Shown here in pieces: positions 36,512 through 46,571 of a stretch of 64,000 bases of DNA. The stretch is from Pseudomonadales bacterium (GTDB lineage Bacteria; Pseudomonadota; Gammaproteobacteria; Pseudomonadales; Azotimanducaceae). The translations under genes and the position numbers were made by a program. The notes beneath the pieces were generated by a model that was not told the origin of the DNA, made no database searches, and was given only the letters and a program-made list of their open reading frames with translations. Position 1 is the stretch's first letter, and every line of letters starts with the position of its first letter. The stretch is from NCBI GenBank assembly GCA_016779565.1, contig JADHNJ010000003.1, forward strand, positions 23,570 to 87,569, given 5' to 3'.

Positions 36512-37192
36512 ATGAATCAGGACCAAACCAAACAGTTGTTAGGACAAGCCGCTGCCAAAGCGATATTGCCCTTGATGGACCCAGAGACTTTTATTGGTGT
36601 CGGTACAGGCTCAACCGCGAATTACTTCATTGACGCGCTCGCAGACGTCCGGCATCTCTTTGCTGGCGCAGTTGCAAGCTCAGTTGCATCCGCTGACCGT
36701 CTCAAGGCGCACAATATCCTCGTGATCTCACTCAACGAGTCGGGTCCATTGTCGGTTTATGTTGATGGCGCTGACGAAATCGCACCCGATTTCAGCATGA
36801 TTAAAGGCGGCGGGGGTGCGCTCACTCGAGAAAAGATTGTTGCCGCTGCGGCTGAGCATTTTATCTGTATCGCTGATCAAACGAAATGGGTGAGCCGCCT
36901 CGGAAGATTTCCGCTGCCCATCGAAGTGATTCCAATGGCGCGCTCAAGCATTGCTCGCAAACTGGTTGGCTTTGGGGGCACACCAGTGCTACGGGAAAAT
37001 TTTATTACGGATAACGGCAACGAAATTCTCGACGTGCACGATCTCACCATTGACGAACCGGTAAAGTTTGAGTCCATGCTCAATGATATCCCAGGGGTAG
37101 TTACCAATGGTTTGTTTGCGCTCAGACCCGCTGACCAGCTCATCATGGACGATGCAGGCGATATCCATCACTACCAGCCCGGCCAACGTTAA
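36512..37192 (+). CDS. rpiA: Ribose-5-phosphate isomerase A
   Basis: Interconverts ribose 5-phosphate and ribulose 5-phosphate in the pentose phosphate pathway. Phosphate-binding [15 protein letters not shown] near residue 30, [26 protein letters not shown] with the catalytic Asp, Lys and Glu, and the 226-aa length all fit. It ends immediately beside the 3' end of the convergent dehydrogenase gene. In E. coli and Pseudomonas serA or ilvA is a neighbour; neither is present here. Confidence 0.96.
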   Translation: MNQDQTKQLLGQAAAKAILPLMDPETFIGVGTGSTANYFIDALADVRHLFAGAVASSVASADRLKAHNILVISLNESGPLSVYVDGADEIAPDFSMIKGGGGALTREKIVAAAAEHFICIADQTKWVSRLGRFPLPIEVIPMARSSIARKLVGFGGTPVLRENFITDNGNEILDVHDLTIDEPVKFESMLNDIPGVVTNGLFALRPADQLIMDDAGDIHHYQPGQR

Positions 37193-38593
37193 TTACAAAA
37201 TCTTCCCAGGATTCATAATATTCAAAGGATCAAACACCCCTTTGATCGCCTTCATGGCTTGAATCTCTTCGGGGGCCCGAGAGTGCGAAAGATAATCTCT
37301 CTTTAACAACCCAACACCATGCTCGGCCGAGACACTACCCCCAAAACGCTCAACCACTTGCATGATCCGCGCGCCCAGAGGCAAGCAAGCGGCTTCAAAT
37401 TCTGAGATAGACCAATCTTCTGGCCGAAGAATGTTTAAATGGACGTTGCCATCTCCGATGTGGCCAAACCAGATCACCTCAAAAGGCAAGTCAACCCTCT
37501 TTATGACGTCGGATACCGCGTTTAAAAAATCGGGCGCTTGGCTAACGCGGACCGAGAGGTCATGCTTATAGGGGGTTTTGGGCGTAATCGCTTCTGAGAT
37601 CCCTTCACGATAGGTCCAAAGCCGCGCATTGTCAGAGAAACTCTGCGCGATCACGCCGTCAGAGACGGCGCCTGCTTCCGCAAGCTCAAGATAAACTGCC
37701 TCGGCCTGCTTCAGGCCCTCGGCGTCGCCCTTTATTTGCTCGTACTCACACAGCACGTAATAGGGCGCCTCGGATAAAGGCTTTGCAAGCCGTCGATGAT
37801 TTGACACTTCGACCAACGCCTTATGAGAGAAAAACTCAAAAGCCGTGAGAGCAAGCTGGGCCTGGCAGACAGCGAGCACGGATAGCGCCGTTGCCATATC
37901 CGGTATCGCCAGCAACATGACCCGTAGCGGCGCCGGCGCGTCAGTGACTTTCATCCACGCGCCAGTAATAAGGCCTAAAATCCCTTCTGATCCGATAAAT
38001 AAATGCCGCAAGTCCAGACCAGTCGCGTTTTTCGTAAGCCCTTTGTTCAGCGATAGTGTCTCGCCCGCCCCAGTGACGACCTCTAACCCGCTTACCCAAT
38101 CTCGGGTCAGTCCGTAACGCAGCACCTTGATGCCGCCGGCGTTGGTCGCGATATTGCCGCCTATTTGACTAGCGCCTGCAGACGCAAAATCAACCGGATA
38201 ATACAGCGACTGAGTTGCCGCAAACTGCTGCAGCTGCTGGGTAATAACCCCCGGTTCCACCTTAACTTGGCGAGTTTTCGCGTCAAAATCTAGGATTCGA
38301 TTCAACCGCTCAAAGGATACAACCACCTCACCGCTGGCCGCCGTAGCGCCACCGGATAACCCGGTTCTACCACCCGAAGGGACCAGTGCAATCCGTTCTG
38401 CTCGAGCAAATTCAACGAGTAACTCTACCTCTGCCAAACTTGTAGGAAATACGATGGCCGAGGGATTCGGCGGAATAAAACGCGACCAATCTTGGCCGTA
38501 AAACACAAAGTCAGCCTCAGCAAAAGAAACCTGATCAGATTCAAAGACCCGTTCGAGCCGCTGCCTTTGCGCATCGGCTAACACCTGGATCAC
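37193..38593 (-). CDS. FAD-linked D-2-hydroxyacid dehydrogenase (GlcD/D2HGDH family)
   Basis: Oxidises a D-2-hydroxyacid (D-lactate, D-2-hydroxyglutarate or glycolate). The VAO-type FAD domain has [17 protein letters not shown] near 75 and [15 protein letters not shown] near 150. The C-terminal domain has [13 protein letters not shown] and [14 protein letters not shown] with the metal- and substrate-binding His residues. It is 466 aa and starts at GTG overlapping the fba stop (GTGA). The position downstream of fba suggests co-transcription with tkt-pgk-fba. D-2-hydroxyglutarate, a by-product of SerA, is an attractive substrate but serA is not nearby. Confidence 0.85.
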   Translation of the reverse strand: MIQVLADAQRQRLERVFESDQVSFAEADFVFYGQDWSRFIPPNPSAIVFPTSLAEVELLVEFARAERIALVPSGGRTGLSGGATAASGEVVVSFERLNRILDFDAKTRQVKVEPGVITQQLQQFAATQSLYYPVDFASAGASQIGGNIATNAGGIKVLRYGLTRDWVSGLEVVTGAGETLSLNKGLTKNATGLDLRHLFIGSEGILGLITGAWMKVTDAPAPLRVMLLAIPDMATALSVLAVCQAQLALTAFEFFSHKALVEVSNHRRLAKPLSEAPYYVLCEYEQIKGDAEGLKQAEAVYLELAEAGAVSDGVIAQSFSDNARLWTYREGISEAITPKTPYKHDLSVRVSQAPDFLNAVSDVIKRVDLPFEVIWFGHIGDGNVHLNILRPEDWSISEFEAACLPLGARIMQVVERFGGSVSAEHGVGLLKRDYLSHSRAPEEIQAMKAIKGVFDPLNIMNPGKIL

Positions 38594-39636
38594 AGCCCTT
38601 GTTGATAACGGTCGGCCATCGCTTCTAAAGACATCGGCTGAATTTTGCTGGCTTGCCCGGCGGTCCCAAAGGCCTCGTAACGCTCAACAACGATGGATTT
38701 CATCGCTTGCAACGAGGCGGCTAAATACTTTCGTGGGTCAAATTCCGCGGGATGCTCTGACAAAAACTGCCGGATTGCGCCGGTAGACGCGAGTCTAAGG
38801 TCGGTATCGATATTCACCTTGCGGACACCATGACGAATACCTTCTTGAATCTCAGCCAAAGGCACGCCATAAGTTTCGGCAATTTCGCCGCCATGGGCGT
38901 TAATCAATGCCAACCAATCTTGAGGCACGCTTGAGGATCCATGCATCACCAAATGGGTATTTGGCAATTTTTGGTGGATTGCTTTGATCCGTTCAATGGC
39001 GAGAATATCGCCCGTCGGAGGCCGAGAAAATTTATAGGCGCCATGGCTCGTCCCAATGGCAATGGCAAGGGCATCGCAACCGGTTTGGGCTACAAAGTCC
39101 GCGGCTTCTTCAGGGTCAGTCAAGAGCTGATCCATCGACAAGGTGCCACTCGCACCCACACCGTCTTCCTCGCCGGCTTCCCCGGTCTCAAGCGATCCCA
39201 AACATCCAAGCTCGCCCTCTACTGTGACACCACAAGCATGTGCCATCGCCACGGTTTGCTTGGTCACCGCGATGTTGTATTCATAACTCGCAGGCGTTTT
39301 TTGATCTTCTAGCAAAGAGCCATCCATCATCACTGAAGAAAAGCCCAGTTGAATCGATCGCTGGCAGGCCGCTGGAGAAGCCCCATGATCCTGATGCATC
39401 ACTACCGGAATATGCGGGAACTCTTCTATCGCCGCGAGAATCAAATGCCGCAAAAAATTGCTACCAGCATATTTCCGAGCCCCAGCGGAGGCTTGCACGA
39501 TAACCGGGCTGTTGGTTTCGTTAGCGCCCTCCATGATCGCTCGCATTTGCTCTAGATTATTCACATTGAAGGCCGGCACACCGTAGCCCTCTTCCGCCGC
39601 GTGATCCAACAATTGCCGCATACTCACTAATGCCAT
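38590..39636 (-). CDS. fba: Class II fructose-bisphosphate aldolase, Calvin-cycle-like subtype
   Basis: Zinc-dependent aldolase interconverting fructose 1,6-bisphosphate with two triose phosphates. Zinc ligands are seen in [11 protein letters not shown] and later [16 protein letters not shown] contributes phosphate binding. The starting segment [25 protein letters not shown] and the 348-aa length match the CbbA-like subtype found in Pseudomonas Fda, not the 359-aa E. coli FbaA. It follows pgk by 23 bp and couples to the dehydrogenase gene. Confidence 0.96.
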   Translation of the reverse strand: MALVSMRQLLDHAAEEGYGVPAFNVNNLEQMRAIMEGANETNSPVIVQASAGARKYAGSNFLRHLILAAIEEFPHIPVVMHQDHGASPAACQRSIQLGFSSVMMDGSLLEDQKTPASYEYNIAVTKQTVAMAHACGVTVEGELGCLGSLETGEAGEEDGVGASGTLSMDQLLTDPEEAADFVAQTGCDALAIAIGTSHGAYKFSRPPTGDILAIERIKAIHQKLPNTHLVMHGSSSVPQDWLALINAHGGEIAETYGVPLAEIQEGIRHGVRKVNIDTDLRLASTGAIRQFLSEHPAEFDPRKYLAASLQAMKSIVVERYEAFGTAGQASKIQPMSLEAMADRYQQGL

Positions 39637-39659
39637 GATGCTCTCCTGTTCTTACCGAT

Positions 39660-40844
39660 TTAAGTGGCGCCATCGCGCAAGGCGCGCGTTTGTAAGGCGG
39701 CGATCGCGGGCAATGTTTTTCCTTCTATGAACTCTAAAAAGGCGCCCCCGCCCGTCGAGATGTAGCTGATATCTCCAACAGCGCCAAAAGTGTCAATTGC
39801 CGACAAGGTGTCGCCGCCTCCAGCCAGCGAAAATCCGGAACTGGCCGCGATCGCCTCAGTTAATGCTCGAGTGCCGCCTGCAAAGCTAGGAAACTCAAAA
39901 ACCCCGACGGGGCCATTCCAGATAATTGTCCTGGCGGCACCAATGAGCGCCGTAATTCCAGCCATGGTTTCCGGGCCCAGATCAAGAATTTGTTCATCCA
40001 CGTTGACCGCGGCAACCGGTTTAATCACAGCCTCAGCATCAGCCGAAAAGCGGTCGGCGACGACCACATCAATAATCGCCGGCATCTTTACCTTAGCCGC
40101 AATACGCTTGGCTGAAGCCATCAAATCAGGCTCATACAAGGATTGACCCACAGGCGCGCCCTCCGCCGCGATAAAGGTATTTGCAATGCCACCCCCGACG
40201 ATAAGACTATCTACTTTGCTACTAAGCGCCTCGAGAACTTCGAGCTTGGTAGAGACCTTACTACCGCCGACAATTGCGACCACCGGGGCCTCAGGGGCCT
40301 CGAGGGCTTGGGACAAAGCCTCAAGCTCCGCTGCGAGCAGCGGTCCTGCACACACCGATTTGGCAAACGCTGCAACACCCACCGTTGAGGCATGCGCACG
40401 ATGAGCAGTGCCAAATGCATCCATGACAAAGACATCACACAAATCAGCGAGACGTTTCGCAAGTTCTGGATCATTGGATTTTTCGCCCGAATTGATTCGA
40501 ACATTCTCAAGCAGGACGATGTCCCCCGCAATATCGGGCAGGCCGCCTAAATAATCGCTGACCAAATCTACCGTCCTGCCTAACGCCTCAGATAACGCTT
40601 TTGCCACGGGAGCAAGACTCACCTCTGGTTGCGCGCTTATGGCTAACCCTTCTTTGGGGCGACCTAAGTGTGACATCACCAGCACCTGAGCACCCCGGTC
40701 CAAGGCCTCTTTTAAAGTGGGTAATGCCGCTCGGATACGGGCGTCACTGGTAATCTGCCCATTTTGAATCGGCACATTTAAATCTTGGCGTACTAACACC
40801 CGCCTGCCAGTGACTTCAACCGCTGAAAAATTCGGCACCTGCAT
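39660..40844 (-). CDS. pgk: Phosphoglycerate kinase
   Basis: Transfers phosphate between 1,3-bisphosphoglycerate and ADP. The N-terminal substrate block [13 protein letters not shown] and MSHLGRP are clear, [12 protein letters not shown] and the C-terminal nucleotide motif [11 protein letters not shown] also fit. It is 394 aa (E. coli 387). The gene begins one base after the tkt stop. An epd or gap gene often sits between tkt and pgk in gammaproteobacteria; here none does. Confidence 0.97.
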   Translation of the reverse strand: MQVPNFSAVEVTGRRVLVRQDLNVPIQNGQITSDARIRAALPTLKEALDRGAQVLVMSHLGRPKEGLAISAQPEVSLAPVAKALSEALGRTVDLVSDYLGGLPDIAGDIVLLENVRINSGEKSNDPELAKRLADLCDVFVMDAFGTAHRAHASTVGVAAFAKSVCAGPLLAAELEALSQALEAPEAPVVAIVGGSKVSTKLEVLEALSSKVDSLIVGGGIANTFIAAEGAPVGQSLYEPDLMASAKRIAAKVKMPAIIDVVVADRFSADAEAVIKPVAAVNVDEQILDLGPETMAGITALIGAARTIIWNGPVGVFEFPSFAGGTRALTEAIAASSGFSLAGGGDTLSAIDTFGAVGDISYISTGGGAFLEFIEGKTLPAIAALQTRALRDGAT

Positions 40845-40845
40845 A

Positions 40846-42846
40846 CTAAAGGATTCCCCGCACAGCTTCGATCACCCGCTGAACGGTAAAACCAAAATGC
40901 GCTAACACTTCGTCCCCCGGACCGGACTCGCCAAATCGATCAAGGCTCACAACAGCCCCCTCTAAACCCACCCACTTATACCAATAATCCCCATGCCCTG
41001 CTTCAACCGCGACCCGCGCCCGAAGGGTATCTGGCAACACCGAGGTTCGATAATCTGCCGGCTGCGCAGCGAAGACCTCAGCAGAGGGCATCGAAACCAA
41101 TCGGGTCGGAACGCCATCTGCAGATAACGCGTCCGCCGCTTGTCGAGCAATATCAACTTCTGAACCCGTTGCGATAATGACAGCCCTGGCGGGGGTTGCT
41201 GGCTCGTACAAGACGTAACCGCCCTTCTCAATAAGACTCAATTGGGTTTCATCTCGCAATTGATGTGCGAGACTCTGTCTTGAAAGCACCAAGGCAGAAG
41301 GTCCTGCAGTACGGTCGATGGCTGCACGCCAGGCCGCGACCGTCTCAACGGTATCACAGGGACGCCAAACGACTAGATTTGGCGTTGTACGAAGATTGGT
41401 TAATTGTTCAACCGGTTGATGGGTCGGCCCGTCTTCGCCTTGGCCAATACTATCGTGGGTATAAACGTGGATATTTTGGATCCCCATCAAGGCCGACATT
41501 CTTACCGCATTGCGCGCATACTCCATAAACATCAGAAACGTCCCGGTAAAGGGCATAACGCCGCCATGCAGCGCAAGGCCATTCGCGATCGCAGTCATGC
41601 CAAATTCTCTGACGCCGTAATAGAGGTAATTACCTTCGGTGCTCGAAGCGCTGACGGGTTTTGCCGCCGGCCAAATGGTATTGTTCGAGCCTGATAAATC
41701 CGCCGACCCTCCGATTAACTCAGGCAGATGCTCCCGGAGCGCCGCAATGACTTCACCTGAGGCTTGCCGGCTGGCAAGGGCTTTACCCGACGCTTGGGCA
41801 TCGGTGAGCATTTCGGTCATGACCGCTTGCCAGTTAGCGGGGCGCTGGCCTTGCATTCTTCGTATATATTCTGCAGCCAGAGCTGGAAATTTCTGACTGT
41901 AGGCATCGAATCGCTGTTGCCAGGCCGCCTCGGCCTGTTGACCCTGACGACTGCAATTCCAATCCGCCAGCAATCCTTGGGGTACCTCGAAGGGCGCGTG
42001 GGGCCAATCAAGGGCTTCTCTTGTTTTTTGAATTTCTTCTTCACCAAGGGGTGACCCGTGACTGCCGGCAGTACCTGCCTTGTTCGGTGAACCAAACCCT
42101 ATGGTTGTCTTGCAACAGATCAATGTTGGCCGGTCCGTAACCGCTTTTGCCTCAACCAACGCCGCCAGCACAGCGTCCGCATCATGGCCGTCGACATTGG
42201 CAATCACTTGCCAGCCGTAGGCGGCAAATCGAGCAGGCGTATCATCGGTAAACCAACCGGCCACTGGACCATCGATGGAAATACCATTGTCATCGTACAA
42301 ACAGACCAACTTACCCAGCCCCAAAGTTCCTGCTAGCGAACACACCTCGTGGGAGATACCCTCCATGAGACAGCCATCGCCTACGAAGGTGTAAGTCATG
42401 TGATCGACGATCGTGCCCTCCTCACCCGGCTGATTGAACTGATCCGCTAGCAATTTTTCTCCTAGCGCCAGACCAACCGCATTCGCCAAACCTTGGCCTA
42501 GAGGCCCGGTCGTCGTCTCAACCCCAGGGGTATATCCGTATTCTGGGTGTCCAGGAGTTTTAGATCCCAACTGCCGAAAAGCGCGCAAGTCTTCCATGGA
42601 CACGTCATACCCCGTCAGGTGCAACAAACTATAAATCAGCATGGAACCATGGCCATTGGATAACACGAACCGGTCTCGATCCCACCACTTGGGGTTTTGC
42701 GGATTGTGCTTTAGTACCTGCCGCCACAATACTTCGGCCATGTCCGCCATACCCATTGGCGCGCCGGGGTGACCTGATTTTGCCGCCTGCACCGCATCCA
42801 TGGCCAGTGCGCGAATCACGTTTGCTCGTTCTCTCGACGTACTCAT
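40846..42846 (-). CDS. tkt: Transketolase
   Basis: Thiamine-diphosphate enzyme of the non-oxidative pentose phosphate pathway. It starts [31 protein letters not shown], the standard transketolase opening. The ThDP motif is [18 protein letters not shown] to DDNGISIDG, and the second-domain [16 protein letters not shown] and [17 protein letters not shown] follow. The 666-aa length is normal. It is the first gene of tkt-pgk-fba-dehydrogenase and divergent from metK. Confidence 0.97.
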   Translation of the reverse strand: MSTSRERANVIRALAMDAVQAAKSGHPGAPMGMADMAEVLWRQVLKHNPQNPKWWDRDRFVLSNGHGSMLIYSLLHLTGYDVSMEDLRAFRQLGSKTPGHPEYGYTPGVETTTGPLGQGLANAVGLALGEKLLADQFNQPGEEGTIVDHMTYTFVGDGCLMEGISHEVCSLAGTLGLGKLVCLYDDNGISIDGPVAGWFTDDTPARFAAYGWQVIANVDGHDADAVLAALVEAKAVTDRPTLICCKTTIGFGSPNKAGTAGSHGSPLGEEEIQKTREALDWPHAPFEVPQGLLADWNCSRQGQQAEAAWQQRFDAYSQKFPALAAEYIRRMQGQRPANWQAVMTEMLTDAQASGKALASRQASGEVIAALREHLPELIGGSADLSGSNNTIWPAAKPVSASSTEGNYLYYGVREFGMTAIANGLALHGGVMPFTGTFLMFMEYARNAVRMSALMGIQNIHVYTHDSIGQGEDGPTHQPVEQLTNLRTTPNLVVWRPCDTVETVAAWRAAIDRTAGPSALVLSRQSLAHQLRDETQLSLIEKGGYVLYEPATPARAVIIATGSEVDIARQAADALSADGVPTRLVSMPSAEVFAAQPADYRTSVLPDTLRARVAVEAGHGDYWYKWVGLEGAVVSLDRFGESGPGDEVLAHFGFTVQRVIEAVRGIL

Positions 42847-43197
42847 AACAACCCTTTTGCCCTAAAACTCCATTCTCGCCTACCTAGATCAAGGGGGCAA
42901 TCGAGACAAGGAAAAATCCTTAATTGGCTTAATTTCAGGCATCTCAGATGCCGAGCTTTTAGGCCGATCAAAGCCAGTCTACCGGCCAATGAAATTGCCC
43001 ATCCGATCCGAAGAGCTCGAATTCTGCTCACGTTTTTACACGTCCTTGCGCGCTATTAAACTAAATGCACTCGACAACACAAGACTGGCGAACGAAACCG
43101 GCCAAAATTCAACGTGAACCGTTCTTGGACTGTCATTGAAGGATTTTCAAGGTAAACGCTAGTGAATTGATTGAAAAATCATTAGCATACCCCGCTC
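42847..43197. promoter_or_regulatory. tkt/metK divergent control region with a 15-bp palindrome
   Basis: A 351-bp gap with no convincing gene. GGCATCTCAGATGCC at 42938-42952 is a perfect 7-bp inverted repeat with a one-base centre, a possible operator for the tkt side or, with the TTTT that follows, a weak plus-strand terminator. A plus-strand frame from about 42866 to 43116 lacks a good start codon. The metK-proximal part holds a separate hairpin. I did not recognise a known SAM riboswitch class. Confidence 0.5.
43158..43186 (+). other. Hairpin in the metK leader
   Basis: GCTA..TGATT-GAAA-AATCA..TAGC forms a two-part stem capped by a GAAA tetraloop, ending 11 bases before the metK ATG, where a ribosome binding site would be expected. 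No clear Shine-Dalgarno sequence is visible outside it. It could modulate metK translation; this is inference from folding by eye. Confidence 0.35.
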
Positions 43198-44376
43198 ATG
43201 AATAACACGAGCAAGCATGTGAGTAATAACACCCTCTTTACCTCGGAATCCGTATCCGAGGGTCATCCCGACAAAATGTCGGATCAAATCTCCGACGCGA
43301 TCTTAGATGCTCTTTTGGCTGACGACCCTAATGCCCGCGTTGCTTGCGAGACAATGGTAAAAACTGGCATGGTGATCTTGGCTGGCGAAATCACCTCATC
43401 AGCGCAAATCGACTACGAACAGATAACTCGAGATGTCATCTTGGACATCGGCTACGACAGTTCTGAGGTGGGCTTTGATGGCGCGTCCTGTGCGGTCATC
43501 AATGCGCTGGGCAAACAATCGCCCGATATTGCGATGGGTGTTGATGAGTCTGCCGATCACGAACAGGGTGCCGGCGATCAGGGCCTGATGTTTGGCTATG
43601 CGAGTAACGAAACCGACGTGTTGATGCCCGCGCCGATTACCTACTCTCATCTTTTGGTCAAACGCCAAGCAGAAGTCAGGAAAAGTGGCCAACTTAAATT
43701 TCTTAGACCAGACGCTAAAAGCCAGGTCACATTCCGCTATGACAACGCCGGCATCGTCCAAGGCGTCGATGCTGTTGTGCTGTCGACCCAGCACGATCCA
43801 GATATCAGCTTAAAAGACCTTCAAGAAGCCGTTATGGAGGAGATCATCAAGCCGGTACTTCCTGCTAATTGGCTGAGCGCAGATACCAAATACTTCATAA
43901 ATCCCACCGGAAACTTTGTCATTGGTGGTCCAGTGGGAGATTGCGGCCTGACCGGCAGAAAAATCATTGTCGACACCTACGGCGGTATGGCCCGTCACGG
44001 TGGTGGCGCGTTCTCGGGTAAAGATCCGTCAAAAGTCGATAGAAGCGCAGCTTACGCCGGTCGGTATGTCGCAAAGAACATCGTTGCTGCGGGTCTAGCA
44101 GATCGGTGCGAGATACAAGTGTCCTACGCCATTGGGGTCGCTGAACCGACTTCTATCAGCATCAACACTTTTGGTACCGGTAAGATATCGGATGAGAAAA
44201 TCGAGGCCTTAGTAAAAGAACACTTTGATTTAAGACCTAAAGGTCTCATTGACATGCTCGATCTTAAGCGCCCAATCTTCTTGCCCACCGCAAGTTATGG
44301 ACACTTCGGCCGATTAGAAGACTCCTTCACCTGGGAGCGAACTGATCGAGCCGATCGCCTAGCAGCGGAAGGTTAG
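43198..44376 (+). CDS. metK: S-adenosylmethionine synthetase
   Basis: Makes SAM from methionine and ATP. The hallmark blocks [21 protein letters not shown] (P-loop-like, N-terminal), [12 protein letters not shown] (central) and [19 protein letters not shown] (C-terminal) are all present. It is 392 aa. The N-terminus carries about ten extra residues before the segment where E. coli MetK begins, so the GTG at 43219 is an alternative start. It heads a tightly spaced run: metF follows after 8 bp and rsmE 2 bp after that. Confidence 0.97.
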   Translation: MNNTSKHVSNNTLFTSESVSEGHPDKMSDQISDAILDALLADDPNARVACETMVKTGMVILAGEITSSAQIDYEQITRDVILDIGYDSSEVGFDGASCAVINALGKQSPDIAMGVDESADHEQGAGDQGLMFGYASNETDVLMPAPITYSHLLVKRQAEVRKSGQLKFLRPDAKSQVTFRYDNAGIVQGVDAVVLSTQHDPDISLKDLQEAVMEEIIKPVLPANWLSADTKYFINPTGNFVIGGPVGDCGLTGRKIIVDTYGGMARHGGGAFSGKDPSKVDRSAAYAGRYVAKNIVAAGLADRCEIQVSYAIGVAEPTSISINTFGTGKISDEKIEALVKEHFDLRPKGLIDMLDLKRPIFLPTASYGHFGRLEDSFTWERTDRADRLAAEG

Positions 44377-44384
44377 CGATCACT

Positions 44385-45212
44385 TTGAAAAAGGTACCTA
44401 TCAGCTTCGAGTTTGCCGCACCGAAAACCGCTGAGGCCTTTCAGGGCCTCAGTCGGGCTTACCAGCGGTTACAGCGATTTCCTCACGAGTTTATCAGCGT
44501 CACCTACGGCGCCGGCGGCTCCACCCGGGATGGCACCAAAAGCACTGTTCTCAATCTCAGTGCCGCCGGCCATCGTGTGGCGCCGCATCTGTCTTTTGGT
44601 GGTGATGAAACCGCAACGATTGCGCAGCTTCTCAAAGACTATCAAGCTGCTGGCATTCGGCGCTTGGTCGCCCTAAGAGGCGATCGTCAATCTGGCCTAG
44701 GAACACCAAAAATGGTGCACGCTGCCGAACTGGTTCGATTTATTCGCGCTGAAACCGGTGATTGGTTTCATATTGAGGTCGCTGCGTATCCAGAGATTCA
44801 TCCTGAATCCGCTTCAGTGGACAGCGAAATTCACTTCTTCAAAGAAAAGATCGAGGCAGGCGCCAATAGCGCCATTACCCAATATTTTTTCAATCCCGAT
44901 GCCTACTTTCAATTCAGTGATGAATGCCAGAAAGCTGGCATCGACGTGCCAATCGTGCCTGGCATTATGCCGATCACCAATCTTGCTGGCATCGAGCGCT
45001 TTTCAGCCATTTGCGGCGCCGAGTTGCCACGCTGGCTCGTGAAACGTCTTCAGAACCTAGGGGATGATGACAGCGCCATCAAAGACTTTGGTTGCGACGT
45101 AGTCACAAACCTTTGTCAGCGCCTTATCGAGGGCGGCGCGCCGGCCTTGCATTTTTATACCTTGAATCAATCAAAACCGAGTGCGAGGATTCTAGAAAAC
45201 CTAGGATATTAG
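44385..45212 (+). CDS. metF: 5,10-methylenetetrahydrofolate reductase
   Basis: FAD enzyme reducing 5,10-methylene-THF to 5-methyl-THF for methionine synthesis. ISFEFAAPKTAEA at the start contains the conserved catalytic Glu region, and FISVTYGAGGSTRDGT, VALRGDRQSG and ITQYFFNPDAYFQF are standard. It is 275 aa and the start is TTG. Most gammaproteobacteria pair metF with metK/ahcY or metH; no ahcY is seen here. Together with gcvT and fau it places several folate C1 genes within 13 kb. Confidence 0.95.
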   Translation: MKKVPISFEFAAPKTAEAFQGLSRAYQRLQRFPHEFISVTYGAGGSTRDGTKSTVLNLSAAGHRVAPHLSFGGDETATIAQLLKDYQAAGIRRLVALRGDRQSGLGTPKMVHAAELVRFIRAETGDWFHIEVAAYPEIHPESASVDSEIHFFKEKIEAGANSAITQYFFNPDAYFQFSDECQKAGIDVPIVPGIMPITNLAGIERFSAICGAELPRWLVKRLQNLGDDDSAIKDFGCDVVTNLCQRLIEGGAPALHFYTLNQSKPSARILENLGY

Positions 45213-45214
45213 CT

Positions 45215-45949
45215 GTGTATACCCCTCGGGTTCTGATCACCCTGCCCCTGTCTGAGGGGTCAACCCTGACTGTCACCGATACCAGGCACCATCACCTGAG
45301 CCGAGTGCTTAGGCTAAAGGTCGGTGACGCGGTCGTCGTTTTCAATGGTGAAGGTGGCGAATTTCCAGCATCGGTAACAAGCCTTTCGAAAACCGCAACG
45401 ACCCTTCATTTGATGGAACACAACCCAGTCTGCCGAGAAACCAAGCTTAGGGTCACCCTTTACATCAGCGTCTTAAAGCGAGATGCCATGAACGCCGCGC
45501 TTCAGCGTGCTACCGAACTCGGTGCGGCAGCCATTGTGCCTATGTTTACCCAGCATCTCAGCGAGAAGCGCGCCCAGGCTGAGCGCCGAGAGGCCAGCTG
45601 GCGCGCGATCATCGAACACGCCTGTGAGCAATCTGGGCGTACTCGAGTCCCATTGCTGGCTCAGGCAAAACCTTTCTCCGAGGCCATAACCGCGCCGGAG
45701 GCTACAGCCTTTGACTGTAAACTCATCGCGAATATATCCGATCAACCAAAGCCATCGTTATCTTCAAGGCCGATCAAAACGCTGGCCCTGGCAATTGGGC
45801 CTGAGGGCGGTTTCAGTCAGGACGAGATTGCCCTGGCAACCCAGCATGGATTTATCCAATATGCCATCGGCTCACGGGTGCTGCGCGCCGAAACGGCGCC
45901 GGCGGCGCTACTGGCGCATCTTTACACCGTATTTGGTGAATATCCTTAG
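45215..45949 (+). CDS. rsmE: 16S rRNA (uracil1498-N3)-methyltransferase
   Basis: SPOUT-class methyltransferase acting on m3U1498 of 16S rRNA. It starts with a PUA-like domain (RHHHLSRVLRLKVGD), then the knotted SAM site LAIGPEGGFSQDEI and GSRVLRAETAPAA at the C-terminus. The track ORF starts 41 codons early inside metF. I use GTG 45215, preceded by AGGA, which gives 244 aa as in E. coli (243). It lies 2 bp after metF, and rsmE next to gshB is conserved in Pseudomonas and E. coli. Confidence 0.94.
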   Translation: MYTPRVLITLPLSEGSTLTVTDTRHHHLSRVLRLKVGDAVVVFNGEGGEFPASVTSLSKTATTLHLMEHNPVCRETKLRVTLYISVLKRDAMNAALQRATELGAAAIVPMFTQHLSEKRAQAERREASWRAIIEHACEQSGRTRVPLLAQAKPFSEAITAPEATAFDCKLIANISDQPKPSLSSRPIKTLALAIGPEGGFSQDEIALATQHGFIQYAIGSRVLRAETAPAALLAHLYTVFGEYP

Positions 45950-46025
45950 CTTTCAGCATCACTAAAACCCTGACGTGGGCGTACCGTTTGGTTTACACTC
46001 TTTGCCGGAACCGGAGTTAGCCATT

Positions 46026-46484
46026 ATGACCCAACACGCGAATCAAAAGCTTATTCGATGCATCTTGACGCCAAGTAGCGGCAAGCCCCAATCGCGTTTT
46101 GTTGAGTTCGAATTGTTCAAACTCTGGCAGTACATGATGCAAAGCAAACATGGTATGTCGGTCTCAGATCTTGCGATGTGCTTGTGGGTAAGCGAACACG
46201 ATTTTTTAGCAAAACAGAGCCTTTACGAACGTAGCGGCGATATCCTGCAGGTAGAGAAAATCACGGTGTCAATTTTTGATCAACGCAACGGCTTTACTCA
46301 CACCACCAATCGCTTCGCCCTTCAGGCTGATTCTGAGCAGGTTAAAGCTGTATTGCTGTCCCACGTGCCTAATGAGCTGGCAAATAGTACCGATTTCGAT
46401 CTGACCATTACCAATGGCCGGGCCGTTGAGAAAGGCGCGATCTCAGGTCTCAGCGAAATCAGTTTAGGTCTGTCAAACGATTAA
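46026..46484 (+). CDS. Conserved-looking protein of unknown function between rsmE and gshB
   Basis: I do not recognise this 152-aa protein. It starts at ATG 46026 with CGGAG about 10 bases upstream; the track start at 45975 adds 17 doubtful residues. It has no signal peptide or membrane helix. Composition is that of a soluble alpha/beta protein (FVEFELFKLWQYMMQ; HDFLAKQSLYERSGDILQVEKITVSIFD). Base composition and spacing match its neighbours, so it is probably an ordinary lineage-restricted gene carried in the metK-to-ruvX run. Confidence 0.75.
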   Translation: MTQHANQKLIRCILTPSSGKPQSRFVEFELFKLWQYMMQSKHGMSVSDLAMCLWVSEHDFLAKQSLYERSGDILQVEKITVSIFDQRNGFTHTTNRFALQADSEQVKAVLLSHVPNELANSTDFDLTITNGRAVEKGAISGLSEISLGLSND

Positions 46485-46571
46485 TATCGCTCAACAGGCT
46501 GGCTAGATGCCTCGCTGTTGCCTAACAAGATTACTCGCTACAATAACCCCTTCTGCAATGCGGAGCGCGCC

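Noticed and set aside
36369-36512. 47-codon plus-strand frame ending at the rpiA start
   Set aside because: No ribosome binding site and no resemblance to any family. The abutting stop is likely coincidence.
42843-43031. 62-aa minus-strand ORF ahead of tkt
   Set aside because: No ribosome binding site and no family resemblance; it covers the tkt control region.
42866-43116. Plus-strand open frame of about 80 codons upstream of metK
   Set aside because: It lacks a credible start codon and ribosome binding site; the only ATG leaves 42 unremarkable codons.
43032-43197. Known SAM or SAH riboswitch before metK
   Set aside because: No motif set of a class I can name is present. Only a simple hairpin is seen, which is reported separately at low confidence.
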